Source: Methylobacterium planeticum
Lineage (GTDB): Bacteria; Pseudomonadota; Alphaproteobacteria; Rhizobiales; Beijerinckiaceae
Reading direction: 5' to 3'
Length of the DNA stretch: 64,000 bases
Assembly (NCBI RefSeq): GCF_008806345.1
Contig: NZ_VZZJ01000008.1
Span: 1 to 64,000 of the forward strand
Shown here: positions 6,186 through 14,787 of the stretch, piece after piece
Layout of the letters: each line of letters starts with the position of its first letter
Position numbering within the stretch: position 1 is the first letter of the stretch
The notes under the pieces: generated by a model
Databases searched by the model: none
What the model saw: only the letters and a program-made list of their open reading frames with translations
What the model was told of the DNA's origin: nothing
Made by a program: the position numbers and the translations under genes

Positions 6186-9152
6186 TCATTCGGCGGCGAT
6201 CTGCGTCGGCACCACCGAGGAGACGCGGGCGGCGCAGAACTTGAACTCCGGGATCTTGCCCATCGGATCGAGCGCCGGGTTCGTCAGGAGGTTGGCGGCG
6301 GCCTCCGCGTAGCAGAACGGCATGAAGATCATGCCGACCGGCACGTCGCGGTCGGAGCGGACCTTGACGTTCACGGCGCCGCGCCGGGTCTCGAGGCGCA
6401 TCGTGTCGCCGGGCTCGAGCCCGAGCCGGTGCAGCTCGCGCGGCGCCATGAAGGCCATGGCCTCGGGCTCCAGCGCGTCGAGGATTCCGGCGCGCCGCGT
6501 CATCGAGCCGGTGTGCCAGTGCTCCAGCACGCGGCCCGTCGAGAGCACCATCGGGTACTCGGTGTCGGGGATCTCATCCGGGGGCACGATGTTGGCGGGC
6601 ACGATCTTGGCGCGCCCGCTCTCGGTCGGGAAGCCGGCGTAGAAGATGATCTCGTTGCCGGGCTTGTCCGGCGCGTCGACCGGGTAGGTGACGGCGCCCT
6701 CGCGCTCCAGGCGCTCCCAGGTGATGTTGTTCAGGGACGGCATCACCTGCGCCATCTCGTTGAAGATGTCGGCCGGGCCCTTGTAGGTCCAGGACAGCCC
6801 CATCCGGTTGGCGAGCTCCTGGATGATCCACCAATCCTGGCGCGCCTCGCCGGGGGGCGGCACGACGGGCCGGGCGATCTGCACGCGCCGGTCCGTGTTG
6901 GTGAAGCTGCCCGCCTTCTCGGCGAAGGCCGAGGCGGGAAGCACCACGTCGGCGTGGAAGGCCGTCTCGGTGAGGAAGAGATCCTGCACCACGAGGTGGT
7001 CGAGCATCGCCAGGGCGTGGCGGGCGTGGTTGAGGTCGGGGTCCGACATGGCCGGGTTCTCCCCCTCGACGAACATGCCGCGGATCGAGCCGGCATGGAT
7101 CGCCCGCATGATCTCGACGACGGTGAGCCCCGCCTTGCGGTCGAGGGACTGACCCCAGAAGTTCTCGAACAACTCCCGCACCGCCGCCTTCTCGACGGAT
7201 TGGTAATCCGGGTAGACCATTGGGATCAGGCCGGCATCGGAGGCGCCCTGCACGTTGTTCTGGCCGCGCAGGGGGTGGAGGCCCGTGCCGGGGCGCCCGA
7301 TCTGGCCCGTGGTCAGGGCGAGCGCGATCAGGCAACGGGCGTTGTCGGTGCCGTGCACGTGCTGGCTGACGCCCATGCCCCAGAAGATCAGCGAGGCGCG
7401 CGAGCGGGCATAGAGTCGGGCGACGTCCCGCAGGGTCTCGGCGTCGATGCCGCAGACGGGCGCCATCTTCTCGGGCGTGAACTCCTGGATGCGCTCCTTC
7501 AGGGCGTCGAAGTTCTCCGTGTAGCCGGCGATGTACTGCTCGTCGTAGAGGCCCTCCTCCACGATGACGTTCAGCATCGCGTTCAGCATCGCCACGTCCG
7601 AGCCCGGCTTGAAGGCGAGGTGCTTGTAGGCGTGCCGCGACAGGACCTGCCGGCGCGGATCCATGATGATCAGCTTGGCGCCGCGCTCCTTGATGGCGTT
7701 CTTGATGAAGGTCGCGGCGACCGGGTGGTTCACCGTCGGGTTCGCCCCGATGACGACGATCACCTCGGCATCGAGGGCCGCCGAGAACGGGGCCGTCACG
7801 GCGCCGGAGTTCAGGCCTTCCATCAGGGCCGCCACCGAGGAGGCGTGGCAGAGGCGCGTGCAATGATCGACGTTGTTCGAGCCGAAGCCGAGGCGCACGA
7901 GCTTCTGGAAGAGGTAGGCCTCCTCGTTCGAGCCCTTGGCCGAGCCGAAGCCCGCGAGGGCGCGGGGCCCGTGCGTGTCGCGGATCTGCTTCAGGCCGCC
8001 CGCGGCGCGCTCCAGGGCCTCCTCCCAGGTCGCCTCGCGGAAATGGGTCCAGGGATTGGCCGGATCGACCTGATCGTTGGCGTCCTTGGCCACGTTGTCG
8101 AGGCGGATCAGGGGCTTCGTCAGGCGGTGGGGATGGTGGACGTAGTCGAAGCCGAAGCGGCCCTTGACGCAGAGGCGGTTGTGGTTGGCCGGGCCGTCGC
8201 GACCCTCGGCGTAGACGATCGTCTCGTCCTTGACCTTGTAGGAGAGCTGGCAGCCGACGCCGCAATAGGGGCAGAGGCTGTCGACCTCGCGGTCGGGATA
8301 GACCGTGCGGGTCTGGTTGTCGTCGAGATAGGCCGCCGGCATCAGGGCACCGGTCGGACAGGCCTGGACGCACTCGCCGCAGGCGACGCAGGTCGACTGG
8401 CCCATCGGGTCGTCGAAGTCGAACACCACCTTGGCCTCGGCCGAGCGGTAGGCCATGCCGATGACGTCGTTGACCTGGACCTCGCGGCAGGCGCGGACGC
8501 AGAGGTTGCACTGGATGCAGGCGTCGAGATTGACGCTCATGGCCGGGTGGCTGACATCGGCCTCCCAGCGCTCGGAGGCCGGGAAGCGGCTCTCGCTGAT
8601 CCGGACGTGGTCGGCCTGATGCCAGAAATGCGAATCCGGGTCGTGCGAGGTCTCGCGTGCCGGCTGGTCGGCGACGAGGAGCTCGAGCACCATGGCGCGG
8701 GCCTTCTCGGCGCGGTCGCTGTCGGTCTTCACCTTCATGCCGACGCCGGGCACGCGCTTGCACGAGGCCGCGAGCACGCGCTCACCCTCGATCTCGACCA
8801 TGCAGGCGCGGCAATTGCCGTCCGGCCGGTAGCCGGGATCGGGCTTGTGGCAGAGATGGGGGATATGGTTGCCGAGGCGCTGGGCCACGGCCCAGATCGT
8901 CTCGCCGGGCCTCGCCTCGACGGTCTCGCCGTTCAGCTCGAACATCACGCCCGGGATGCCGGCCGGGATGTTCTTGAGGCCGAGGGTGCCGCTCGCGACC
9001 GGCCCCGCCTGCCCGCCGGACTTCGATCCTTGCGCGTCAGAGCCGCCGGACTGCGCGCCCGCGCCTTGACCGCCAGCATCCTGCGGGCCCGTCGGCGCCT
9101 TGACCAGGGGATCGGTGCCGCTCGGGTTGCTGTTCTGGGTGCCGCTGCTCAT
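6186..9152 (-). CDS. fdh1A: Formate dehydrogenase FDH1 alpha subunit (W/Mo-bis-MGD, Fe-S)
   Basis: This is the catalytic subunit of the cytoplasmic NAD-linked formate dehydrogenase, which oxidises formate to CO2. In order, the sequence shows a Gly/Gln-rich linker (1-60), a 2Fe-2S ferredoxin domain with cysteines near 101, 114, 117 and 131, two 4Fe-4S clusters (CIQCNLCVRAC and CVACGECVQAC), the CPYCGVGC cluster of the molybdopterin domain, and HCTRLCHASS. The second cysteine there (about 435) aligns with the metal-binding Cys/Sec of formate dehydrogenases. The length of 988 aa matches Methylorubrum Fdh1A, a tungsten enzyme. The ATG at 9152 is preferred over an ATG 51 nt upstream because a GGGAG site precedes it. 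It follows fdh1B by about 100 bp, in the same operon. Confidence 0.95.
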   Translation of the reverse strand: MSSGTQNSNPSGTDPLVKAPTGPQDAGGQGAGAQSGGSDAQGSKSGGQAGPVASGTLGLKNIPAGIPGVMFELNGETVEARPGETIWAVAQRLGNHIPHLCHKPDPGYRPDGNCRACMVEIEGERVLAASCKRVPGVGMKVKTDSDRAEKARAMVLELLVADQPARETSHDPDSHFWHQADHVRISESRFPASERWEADVSHPAMSVNLDACIQCNLCVRACREVQVNDVIGMAYRSAEAKVVFDFDDPMGQSTCVACGECVQACPTGALMPAAYLDDNQTRTVYPDREVDSLCPYCGVGCQLSYKVKDETIVYAEGRDGPANHNRLCVKGRFGFDYVHHPHRLTKPLIRLDNVAKDANDQVDPANPWTHFREATWEEALERAAGGLKQIRDTHGPRALAGFGSAKGSNEEAYLFQKLVRLGFGSNNVDHCTRLCHASSVAALMEGLNSGAVTAPFSAALDAEVIVVIGANPTVNHPVAATFIKNAIKERGAKLIIMDPRRQVLSRHAYKHLAFKPGSDVAMLNAMLNVIVEEGLYDEQYIAGYTENFDALKERIQEFTPEKMAPVCGIDAETLRDVARLYARSRASLIFWGMGVSQHVHGTDNARCLIALALTTGQIGRPGTGLHPLRGQNNVQGASDAGLIPMVYPDYQSVEKAAVRELFENFWGQSLDRKAGLTVVEIMRAIHAGSIRGMFVEGENPAMSDPDLNHARHALAMLDHLVVQDLFLTETAFHADVVLPASAFAEKAGSFTNTDRRVQIARPVVPPPGEARQDWWIIQELANRMGLSWTYKGPADIFNEMAQVMPSLNNITWERLEREGAVTYPVDAPDKPGNEIIFYAGFPTESGRAKIVPANIVPPDEIPDTEYPMVLSTGRVLEHWHTGSMTRRAGILDALEPEAMAFMAPRELHRLGLEPGDTMRLETRRGAVNVKVRSDRDVPVGMIFMPFCYAEAAANLLTNPALDPMGKIPEFKFCAARVSSVVPTQIAAE

Positions 9153-9255
9153 CAGGTTTCGCTCCCACTCCCGGGTTGGCCCCAGGGAGCCCTCTGTCTT
9201 CATGGACCGCCGCGGACGGCGGCCTTGGGTCGGGCGACGTCGCTCGTGGTCCCGC

Positions 9256-10974
9256 CTACTCGGCCGCCATCGGGCGCGGGGCCGGGAACAGGTCGGGGAA
9301 GTACTTGATCACGCTCGACAGCGGGTTCGAGGCCGCCTGGCCGAGGCCGCAGATCGAGGCGTCGCGCATGCATTGCGAGAGCTCCCCGAGGAGTTCGGTG
9401 TCCCAGATGCCGTTCTCCATCAGCATCCGGGCCTTCTGGGTTCCCGAGCGGCAGGGCGTGCACTGCCCGCAGGACTCGTCCTCGAAGAAGCGCATCAGGT
9501 TGAGCGCCGCGCCCTGGACGTCGTCCCGGTCGGACAGGATCACGACGGCGGCCGAGCCGATGAAGCAGCCGTACTTCTCGAGGGTCCCGAAATCGAGCGG
9601 GATGTCTCCCATCGCGGCCGGCAGGATGCCGCCCGAGGCGCCGCCCGGCAGGTAGGCCGCGAAGCTGTGGCCCTCGGCCATGCCGCCGCAATGCTCGTCG
9701 ATCAACGCCTGCACGGTGATGCCGGCCGGCGCGAGCTTCACGCCCGGCTCCTTCACCCGGCCCGAGACCGAGTAGGATCGCAGGCCGACGCGGCCGTTGG
9801 CGCCGTGGCTCTTCCACCACTCCGCCCCGCGCTCGATCAGGTCGCGCACCCAGAACAGGGTCTCGACGTTGTTGATCAGCGTCGGGCGGCCGAACAGGCC
9901 GACCTGGAACGGGAAGGGAGGCTTGTGCCGCGGCAGCCCGCGCTTGCCCTCGAGGGATTCGATCAGCGAAGATTCCTCGCCGCAGATGTAAGCCCCCGCG
10001 CCGCGGCGCAGATGGAGCCGCGGACCGCCCGGGGGAAGCTTGGCGATCTCGCGGGCCAGGATCTCGCGGGCGATCGGGTACTCGTCGCGGATGTAGAGGT
10101 AGACGTCGTCCGCCTCGACCACGTGGGCGCCGATCAGCGTGCCCTCGAGGAAGCGGTGCGGATCGGTGTTGAGATAGAGTTGGTCCTTGAAGGTGCCGGG
10201 CTCGCCCTCGTCGCCATTGACCGCCATCAGGCGCGGCCCCGGCTCGCCGCGGACCGAGCGCCACTTGCGGCCTGTCGGGAAGCCCGCGCCGCCGAGGCCC
10301 CGGAGCGACCCGTCGTCGAGGACCTGCAGGACGTCGTCCACCGTGAGATCGCCCGCGCGCAGGCGTCCCAGGGTCTCGTAGCCGCCGCCCGCCACGTAGG
10401 CGTCGTAATCGACATAGTCCGGCACATGCGCGTGGGTGTCGCCAGCCTCCACGGCGGCCTTGACGCTCGCGACGTCCGCCCGATGCAGGAAGTTATGGCC
10501 GACCTCGACCGCGGGGGCGTGGTCGCAGAGACCAACGCAGGGCGCCCGCACCACGCGCACGCCCGCCCCGAGCTCCGCCTGGAGCGCGGCGAGGAGCGGC
10601 TCGGCCCCGTGCATCGCGCAGGTGATGCTGTCGCAGACGCGCACGGTGAGGGCGGGGATCGCGGTGTCGCCCTCCTTCACCACGTCGAAATGCGCGTAGA
10701 AGGTCGCGGTCTCGAACACCTCCGCGAAGGCGAGACCCATCTCGTCGGCAAGCGCGCCGAGATGGGCCGCGCTGATCTGCCCATGGGTGTCCTGGATCAG
10801 GTGCAGGTACTCGATCAGGAGATCGCGCTGGCGCGAGGCGCCGCCGAGCAGCGTTTCGATCTCGACCTTGGCTGTCGGATCGACCTGACGGCCCTTCGGC
10901 ACCGGTCTCGCCCGGTCGCGTCCACGGCCTGGATGGTCGAACCGCTGGACGCGGGAGATATCGTGCTGGCTCAT
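9256..10974 (-). CDS. fdh1B: Formate dehydrogenase FDH1 beta subunit (NuoE-NuoF fusion, FMN, NAD-binding)
   Basis: A 572-aa diaphorase subunit that passes electrons from the alpha subunit to NAD+. Residues 1-170 are NuoE-like, with the 2Fe-2S cysteine sets CDSITC and CVGLC. The rest is NuoF-like: the FMN loop GGAGFPTGRKW, the NAD site around GDEGEPGTFKD, GAGAYICGEESSLIESLEG, and the 4Fe-4S ligands SCGQCTPCRSGT plus a distal cysteine. The length equals that of Methylorubrum Fdh1B. It is first in the operon, with fdh1A following. A GntR-type box lies only 17 bp upstream of the ATG, so the mRNA leader should be short and expression may be tied to the oxalate genes. Confidence 0.95.
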   Translation of the reverse strand: MSQHDISRVQRFDHPGRGRDRARPVPKGRQVDPTAKVEIETLLGGASRQRDLLIEYLHLIQDTHGQISAAHLGALADEMGLAFAEVFETATFYAHFDVVKEGDTAIPALTVRVCDSITCAMHGAEPLLAALQAELGAGVRVVRAPCVGLCDHAPAVEVGHNFLHRADVASVKAAVEAGDTHAHVPDYVDYDAYVAGGGYETLGRLRAGDLTVDDVLQVLDDGSLRGLGGAGFPTGRKWRSVRGEPGPRLMAVNGDEGEPGTFKDQLYLNTDPHRFLEGTLIGAHVVEADDVYLYIRDEYPIAREILAREIAKLPPGGPRLHLRRGAGAYICGEESSLIESLEGKRGLPRHKPPFPFQVGLFGRPTLINNVETLFWVRDLIERGAEWWKSHGANGRVGLRSYSVSGRVKEPGVKLAPAGITVQALIDEHCGGMAEGHSFAAYLPGGASGGILPAAMGDIPLDFGTLEKYGCFIGSAAVVILSDRDDVQGAALNLMRFFEDESCGQCTPCRSGTQKARMLMENGIWDTELLGELSQCMRDASICGLGQAASNPLSSVIKYFPDLFPAPRPMAAE

Positions 10975-10991
10975 CCCGCCACTCTAATCAC

Positions 10992-11009
10992 TGGCATACA
11001 AAATACAAG
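10992..11009 (-). promoter_or_regulatory. TGGTAT-type box in the fdh1B promoter
   Basis: On the plus strand this reads TGGCATACAAAATACAAG, a degenerate copy of the box seen at 13711, 16769, 12115, 18315 and 12507, in the same orientation relative to transcription. In the stronger copies the box occupies the -35/-10 spacer; here the flanking boxes are weak. It lies 17 bp before the fdh1B start codon. Confidence 0.5.
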
Positions 11010-11060
11010 TTTCAGCAAGGTCGCGACTCTGGGGTCTCGTGACGCCGAAGCGCGCCGTTG

Positions 11061-11075
11061 CATTGTGCAGTGCAG
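11061..11075. promoter_or_regulatory. CATTGTGCAGTGCA element upstream of fdh1
   Basis: Fourteen bases (11061-11074) are identical to 12019-12032 and differ at two positions from the right arm of the phasin operator (34103-34116). TGCAGTGCA-type sequences resemble published PhaR (PHB-responsive) sites; assignment is inferred. It lies about 90 bp upstream of fdh1B. Confidence 0.35.
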
Positions 11076-11506
11076 AAAAACCGTTCCATCACGCTGAACG
11101 TTTTCTGCCCGGCGGCATAGCACGTGTTTTCAGGTGCGAGAAGTTTCCGACGAACCGCCTCCGAGGATCTTTAAGGATGCGGTCGCATGCCCGCCGCATC
11201 TTCAGGATTACGGCAATGCTGCAATATTTCCTTTTGCGGTGCCAAAAATCCGGCACGATGATGCAGGATTTCGGGCCGATATCGCTCGAAGAGGAGTTTA
11301 GAAGGGTTGAAACGTGCGAAACGGGCACGTGCGAACGATAGAATTTTAATTCGCACGCCCTCCCGGCTGACCGTCAGGGCCGGTTCCGGCTTCTCACAAG
11401 CCCGTTTGGCCCGTCAGGCCAGACTTTCGCGAATGCCTGGTCCCACCGCTGCGCATACGTCCGGTGTTGGAAAATCCGGGTCGTAGTGTTCGGGTCGAAC
11501 TTGCCG
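11076..11506. other. Intergenic region upstream of fdh1
   Basis: About 430 bp, AT-richer than average around 11210-11240 and 11340-11350. I see no supported gene; short open frames here have atypical composition. It probably carries distal control elements of the formate dehydrogenase operon. Confidence 0.4.
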
Positions 11507-11821
11507 TCACTGGCCACCGAACGAGCGCAGCGGACGGCCGGCTTCGGAGCGGTAGGCCATGTCGGCATGCCCCGAGGCATCCGTCGTGACGAGGCGCGGC
11601 CCCGCAACGGCCTCGAGGGCGAGTTCGAAGGCGTCGAGGCTCCCGTTCACAGCCTCGATCCTGGATGGATCGAGTGCCCCTTCCGGAAGGTCGAGGGCGG
11701 CGAGATCCGTCCGGACGCGGCTGGTCAATTCGGGGGTGAGCGGTGGCTTCGTGTCTGCCGCGTAGGCGCTCGCGATGATCGCGGCCCAGGACGTCTCGGC
11801 TCGGGCAGGCTGACCCGTCAT
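11507..11821 (-). CDS. Hypothetical protein, 104 aa
   Basis: ATG at 11821 is preceded by GGGGAG at slightly long spacing. The protein is soluble, begins MTGQPARAETSWAAIIASAY, and has an amphipathic central region (LTSRVRTDLAALDLPEGALD) and a C-terminal part with PRLVTTDASGHADMAYRSEAG. No family recognised. It lies in the fdh1-gntR interval on the same strand as both. Confidence 0.5.
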   Translation of the reverse strand: MTGQPARAETSWAAIIASAYAADTKPPLTPELTSRVRTDLAALDLPEGALDPSRIEAVNGSLDAFELALEAVAGPRLVTTDASGHADMAYRSEAGRPLRSFGGQ

Positions 11822-12018
11822 ATGCTCATGCTCCCCTCAGGCTCCGCGACCGACCGTGCCGACAGGATGCGGCCGGTCATTCGGAAGATCCCTCAACGCC
11901 GGAAGGCGAGGGGTTGATCCGCGAAGCTGCCGGAAGGAGCAACCAGGTGCTCGATGTCAGGCAGACGATCGGCAGATTATTCGATCGTATCCCGTAGGAC
12001 CTGAGACTGCCGATCTTA

Positions 12019-12033
12019 CATTGTGCAGTGCAA
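12019..12033. promoter_or_regulatory. Second CATTGTGCAGTGCA element
   Basis: Identical over 14 bases to 11061-11074 and continuing to the half-palindrome TTGTGCAGTGCAA. It abuts the T-tract side of the minus-strand terminator at 12036-12066. See the phasin operator for the related arm. Confidence 0.35.
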
Positions 12034-12035
12034 CT

Positions 12036-12066
12036 AAAGAAAAACGCGCCCCTGGGGGAGGGCGCG
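12036..12066 (-). terminator. Intrinsic terminator (minus strand)
   Basis: CGCGCCC at 12045-12051 pairs with GGGCGCG at 12060-12066 around an 8-nt loop. On the minus strand the stem is followed by TTTTTCTTT, a textbook intrinsic terminator. It would end any transcript starting from the boxes at 12115 or 12507. Confidence 0.75.
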
Positions 12067-12114
12067 CTGAAGGTAGTCCCATGTCTCAGGAAGGACGAAT
12101 CGATGCTAACATCA

Positions 12115-12132
12115 CAGTATACCAAATACCAG
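12115..12132 (-). promoter_or_regulatory. TGGTAT-type box with TATACT, possible promoter of a short RNA
   Basis: Plus-strand CAGTATACCAAATACCAG matches the GntR-type box. In transcription direction (minus) it contains a TATACT hexamer, with a poor -35 (CCGACA). Only about 50 nt separate it from the terminator at 12036-12066, and only an 8-codon frame fits between, so the product could be a small RNA. Confidence 0.45.
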
Positions 12133-12297
12133 AGTGTCGGACCGCGAATCTCTTGGGATTTGCTGCCCTGTCCGTGCGCCGGCCCGTTACGACCCTGAAC
12201 GCGCGGGACGTGCCGCAACCGGGACATTCGCCCAATGCCACGACGCCTTCGGATGCCTGGACGGTGCCGATCTCGAACCCACGTCGCGCGCGCCGGC

Positions 12298-12450
12298 TCA
12301 GGCGATGCCCGCGTAGCGACCCGCGGGGCTCAGATCCTTGCTGTCGCCCGCCGCTTGCGAGGCCTCGGTGAGGTGATCGGCCAGCATGACGAGGAGCAGC
12401 GCCTGCAGGCTGGCGCAGGCGAGGAAGGCGGCGGACAGGGTGAGGATCAT
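12298..12450 (-). CDS. Small membrane protein, 50 aa
   Basis: ATG at 12450 lies behind a GGGAG site. One hydrophobic helix spans residues 1-25 (MILTLSAAFLACASLQALLL), followed by a polar tail (DHLTEASQAAGDSKDLSPAG). It could be a membrane-anchored peptide or an uncleaved signal. The small-protein start, the TGGTAT-type box 57 bp upstream and the terminator downstream at 12036 together suggest a genuine small transcription unit under the same control as the oxalate genes. No family recognised. Confidence 0.55.
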   Translation of the reverse strand: MILTLSAAFLACASLQALLLVMLADHLTEASQAAGDSKDLSPAGRYAGIA

Positions 12451-12823
12451 GGTGGGCTCCCGGAGAGCATGTTGCGATGCAATGGATCGCATGGTGCCCT
12501 GCAGTATGGAATGCCAAACACCACATGCCATTCATGTGCGAGCCGCATAGGGCGCCGTTCCGGAGCGCCCTGCATGAGATGAGCGCATGGCGTTCGGCGG
12601 GGCAGTTCGCGCTGCCCTGATCGGAAATGTTTGCGATCCGGAGTGGGCCAGCGTTCCGAAACGATCCGGCACCCCGCCGCTTCGAAGCGATATCGACGAG
12701 AGATCAGCCAGAGACCAAGGTCCGGCAGATCGACCGCAGACAAGCCGGATCACCACGTCTCGTACCCGGCGATCGATGCGCCGCGGCGTGTCCCGAGCGA
12801 TCGGCAGGGGCTGCTGCGAAAGG
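12451..12823. other. Intergenic region between the 50-aa ORF and gntR
   Basis: About 370 bp. It contains the TGGTAT-type box at 12507-12524 and no gene I can support. The open frames seen across it are reading-frame shadows of arginine/serine-rich GC-rich DNA. Confidence 0.45.
12507..12524 (-). promoter_or_regulatory. Degenerate TGGTAT-type box upstream of the 50-aa ORF
   Basis: Plus-strand TGGAATGCCAAACACCAC is the weakest of six similar boxes, but it has the same orientation and lies 57 bp upstream of the ATG at 12450. Confidence 0.35.
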
Positions 12824-13516
12824 CTACTCGAGGTAGTCGCCGTACTGGTGCACGTGCGCCGCGAGACCAAGGCCGTGCTCGCGCACGAGGCGCTCGGCGA
12901 GATCGTCCCTGCGGGCCTCCAGCGCCTTGATGATCTGCACATGCTCCCTGATCGACTTCTCGGCCCGCTCGCCCTGGCGCAGGGCGGTGTTGCGGATGCC
13001 GCGCACATGCATCAGCAGGTTGCTGGAGAGGTCCTGAATCACCTCGCACTGTCCGAGCGAGATGATGGTCTGGTGGAAGCGGATGTTGGCGTCCGAGTAC
13101 TCATCGATGTGCTCGGAGGGCTTGCCCTCGTAGAACTCGGGGAAGATCTCCCGCAGGGATTTCAGCTGCGCATCGGTCGCGCGCTCGCAGGCCAGGCGCG
13201 CCGCCATGCTCTCCAGCGCCGCCCAGGCGTGGATCATGCCGACGATCTCCTTCTTGGTCTTCTTGATCACGAACACGCCGCGTCGCGCCTCGGAGCGGAC
13301 GAAGCCCTCCTGCTCCAGCACGGTCAGCGCCTCGCGCACGGGGGTGCGGCTGACGCCGAGATCCTGCGAGAGCTTGCGCTCGTCGAGACGCACCTCGTCG
13401 GGGCGTCCGTAGATGTCCATCTTGGTGATCGCCGCCTTGAGCGCCTCGTAGGCGAGCGTGCGCAGGCTGGAGCTGGCCACGATCGGCGTAATACTGAACT
13501 GGTCGCTCTTCACCAT
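12824..13516 (-). CDS. GntR family transcriptional regulator (FadR/FCD subfamily)
   Basis: A 230-aa regulator. The N-terminal winged helix-turn-helix includes RLDERKLSQDLGVSRTPVREAL, the classic GntR recognition motif. The C-terminal all-helical FCD domain (about 90-220) has the metal-ligand pattern expected of the family: a D in SDANIRFHQTII with its His, and REHVQIIKAL. FCD regulators usually bind TGGT-N-ACCA-type palindromes and respond to small organic acids. That fits the TGGTATACCA boxes around this gene, including one in its own promoter (13707-13735), so autoregulation is likely. ATG at 13516 is chosen; a TTG at 13528 is possible. The ligand may be oxalate, oxalyl- or formyl-CoA, or formate, which is inference from context. 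Confidence 0.85.
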   Translation of the reverse strand: MVKSDQFSITPIVASSSLRTLAYEALKAAITKMDIYGRPDEVRLDERKLSQDLGVSRTPVREALTVLEQEGFVRSEARRGVFVIKKTKKEIVGMIHAWAALESMAARLACERATDAQLKSLREIFPEFYEGKPSEHIDEYSDANIRFHQTIISLGQCEVIQDLSSNLLMHVRGIRNTALRQGERAEKSIREHVQIIKALEARRDDLAERLVREHGLGLAAHVHQYGDYLE

Positions 13517-13706
13517 CACATCACCCAATAACCGTTCCGAGCCTCGCTCCGGTTCACGCCCAAGCCTCGGTCGCCGAGACCTAGCGCAAAGCTGCCCCGA
13601 CTCCTAGCCGTCGGGCTGCCCGCGGCGCATCCCGCTGTGGTCGGCGGACCGTTCCGGCCGGGCCAGCGGTTCCGCCGCAAGGAGTGCGCGCCAAGTTTAT
13701 GAAGAA

Positions 13707-13735
13707 ATATTGGTATACCAGATACCCAATGTCAA
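13707..13735 (-). promoter_or_regulatory. gntR promoter with operator in the spacer
   Basis: On the minus strand, TTGACA (13730-13735) and CAATAT (13707-13712) are separated by 17 bp. The spacer holds the best box copy, which on the plus strand reads TGGTATACCAGATACCCA (13711-13728) and contains the perfect palindrome TGGTATACCA. A bound repressor would block polymerase directly. Confidence 0.65.
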
Positions 13736-13799
13736 ACGACCCTGATCGCCCCAGCAGGATTGAGTGTGAAACGGGCGCTGTCTCCGGCGCGACGCGCCT

Positions 13800-14732
13800 T
13801 CAGCCGCCCAGGATCGTGCCCTGGCTCAGGGCGCCGGATTGCGCGAGCTCGGCCGCCGAGACCTTCTTGCCGCCCTCGAGCTTCAGCTTGAAGATCTCGA
13901 TCTGACCGCCCTGCGCGGTGACGCGGATCGACTGCTCGCCGACCTCCGTCACCTCGCCGATCTTGCCCCTGACGGCGCCGATGGTGCGCACCGAGTGCTT
14001 GCGGGCATCGAAGATCTGCAGCTTCTGGCCGTTCAGGGTCGTCCAGGCGCCCGGCGCCGGATTGGCGGCCCGGATGATGTTGTAGATGTGATCGACGTGG
14101 TTCGCCCAGTTGATCGCGGATTCGCGGGCGCGGAACCAACCCTCGTAGCTCGCCGCCGCCTCGTCCTGGGCGATCTCGACGTGCCGGTCGGTCACCACGA
14201 GGTCGGCCGCCTCCAGCATCGCCTCGACGCCGAGGGGGAAGAGCCGGTTGAAATAGACCTCGCCGATCGTGTCGTCGGGCGCGATCTCGCAGGTCTTCTG
14301 CAGGATCACCGGGCCCTCGTCGAGGCCGTCGGTCGGGCGGAAGATCGACAGCCCGGTCCCCGTCTCTCCCTTGGCGATCGGCCAGTTGATCGAGGAAGGG
14401 CCCCGATATTTCGGCAGCAGGGAGGGGTGATACTGGATGGTGCCGTGGGTCGGGATGTTGACGAAGCTCTGCGGCGCGAACTGCAGCACGTAGGCCATGA
14501 TGCCGAGATCGGCGTTCAGGCTCCGCATCGCCTCCTCGGCCTCGGCGCTCTTCAGGCTCGGGAACTGGAAGACCTGCAGGCCCTTCTCCAGCGCGGCGAC
14601 CTTGAGCACGTCCGGCCGCGCGCCTTCCTTCTCGGGGGCGCAGAACACGCCGGCGACCTCGTCGCCCCGCGCCAGGAAGGCCTCGAGCACGGACTTGCCG
14701 AAATCCTGCTGACCGATGAATGCGATGCGCAT
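13800..14732 (-). CDS. Formyltransferase-family protein resembling 10-formyltetrahydrofolate hydrolase domain
   Basis: A 310-aa protein of the methionyl-tRNA formyltransferase fold. The N-terminal Rossmann-like part starts MRIAFIGQQDFGKSVLEAF. The folate-binding signature is IQYHPSLLPKYRGPSSINWPI, with the catalytic His in HPSLLP and a DEGPVILQKTCEI strand, followed by a C-terminal OB-like domain (GAWTTLNGQKLQIFDA). The overall pattern is closer to the N-terminal hydrolase domain of 10-formyl-THF dehydrogenase than to housekeeping Fmt. Its position directly downstream of frc suggests it moves or releases the formyl group from formyl-CoA or formyl-THF towards formate, feeding FDH1; this is inference. 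ATG at 14732 follows a GGAG; the longer frame upstream lacks a site. Confidence 0.75.
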   Translation of the reverse strand: MRIAFIGQQDFGKSVLEAFLARGDEVAGVFCAPEKEGARPDVLKVAALEKGLQVFQFPSLKSAEAEEAMRSLNADLGIMAYVLQFAPQSFVNIPTHGTIQYHPSLLPKYRGPSSINWPIAKGETGTGLSIFRPTDGLDEGPVILQKTCEIAPDDTIGEVYFNRLFPLGVEAMLEAADLVVTDRHVEIAQDEAAASYEGWFRARESAINWANHVDHIYNIIRAANPAPGAWTTLNGQKLQIFDARKHSVRTIGAVRGKIGEVTEVGEQSIRVTAQGGQIEIFKLKLEGGKKVSAAELAQSGALSQGTILGG

Positions 14733-14787
14733 GAAGGGCTCCGAACCTGTTCGGGTGTGACCGGCGGACGGTGGAAACGCCGACGGT

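Noticed and set aside
7848..7862. Possible selenocysteine in formate dehydrogenase
   Set aside because: The active-site position is encoded by TGC (cysteine), not TGA, and no SECIS-like element is needed.
6429..9308. Very long plus-strand open frame (about 950 codons) opposite fdh1A
   Set aside because: It is the antisense shadow of fdh1A in GC-rich DNA. The composition is dominated by Arg/Gly/Ala/Val/His without any motif, while the minus strand carries all the iron-sulphur and molybdopterin motifs.
11089..11328. 79-codon minus-strand ORF upstream of fdh1
   Set aside because: It lies in the AT-rich promoter region, has no ribosome binding site and an unusual composition, and overlaps probable regulatory sequence.
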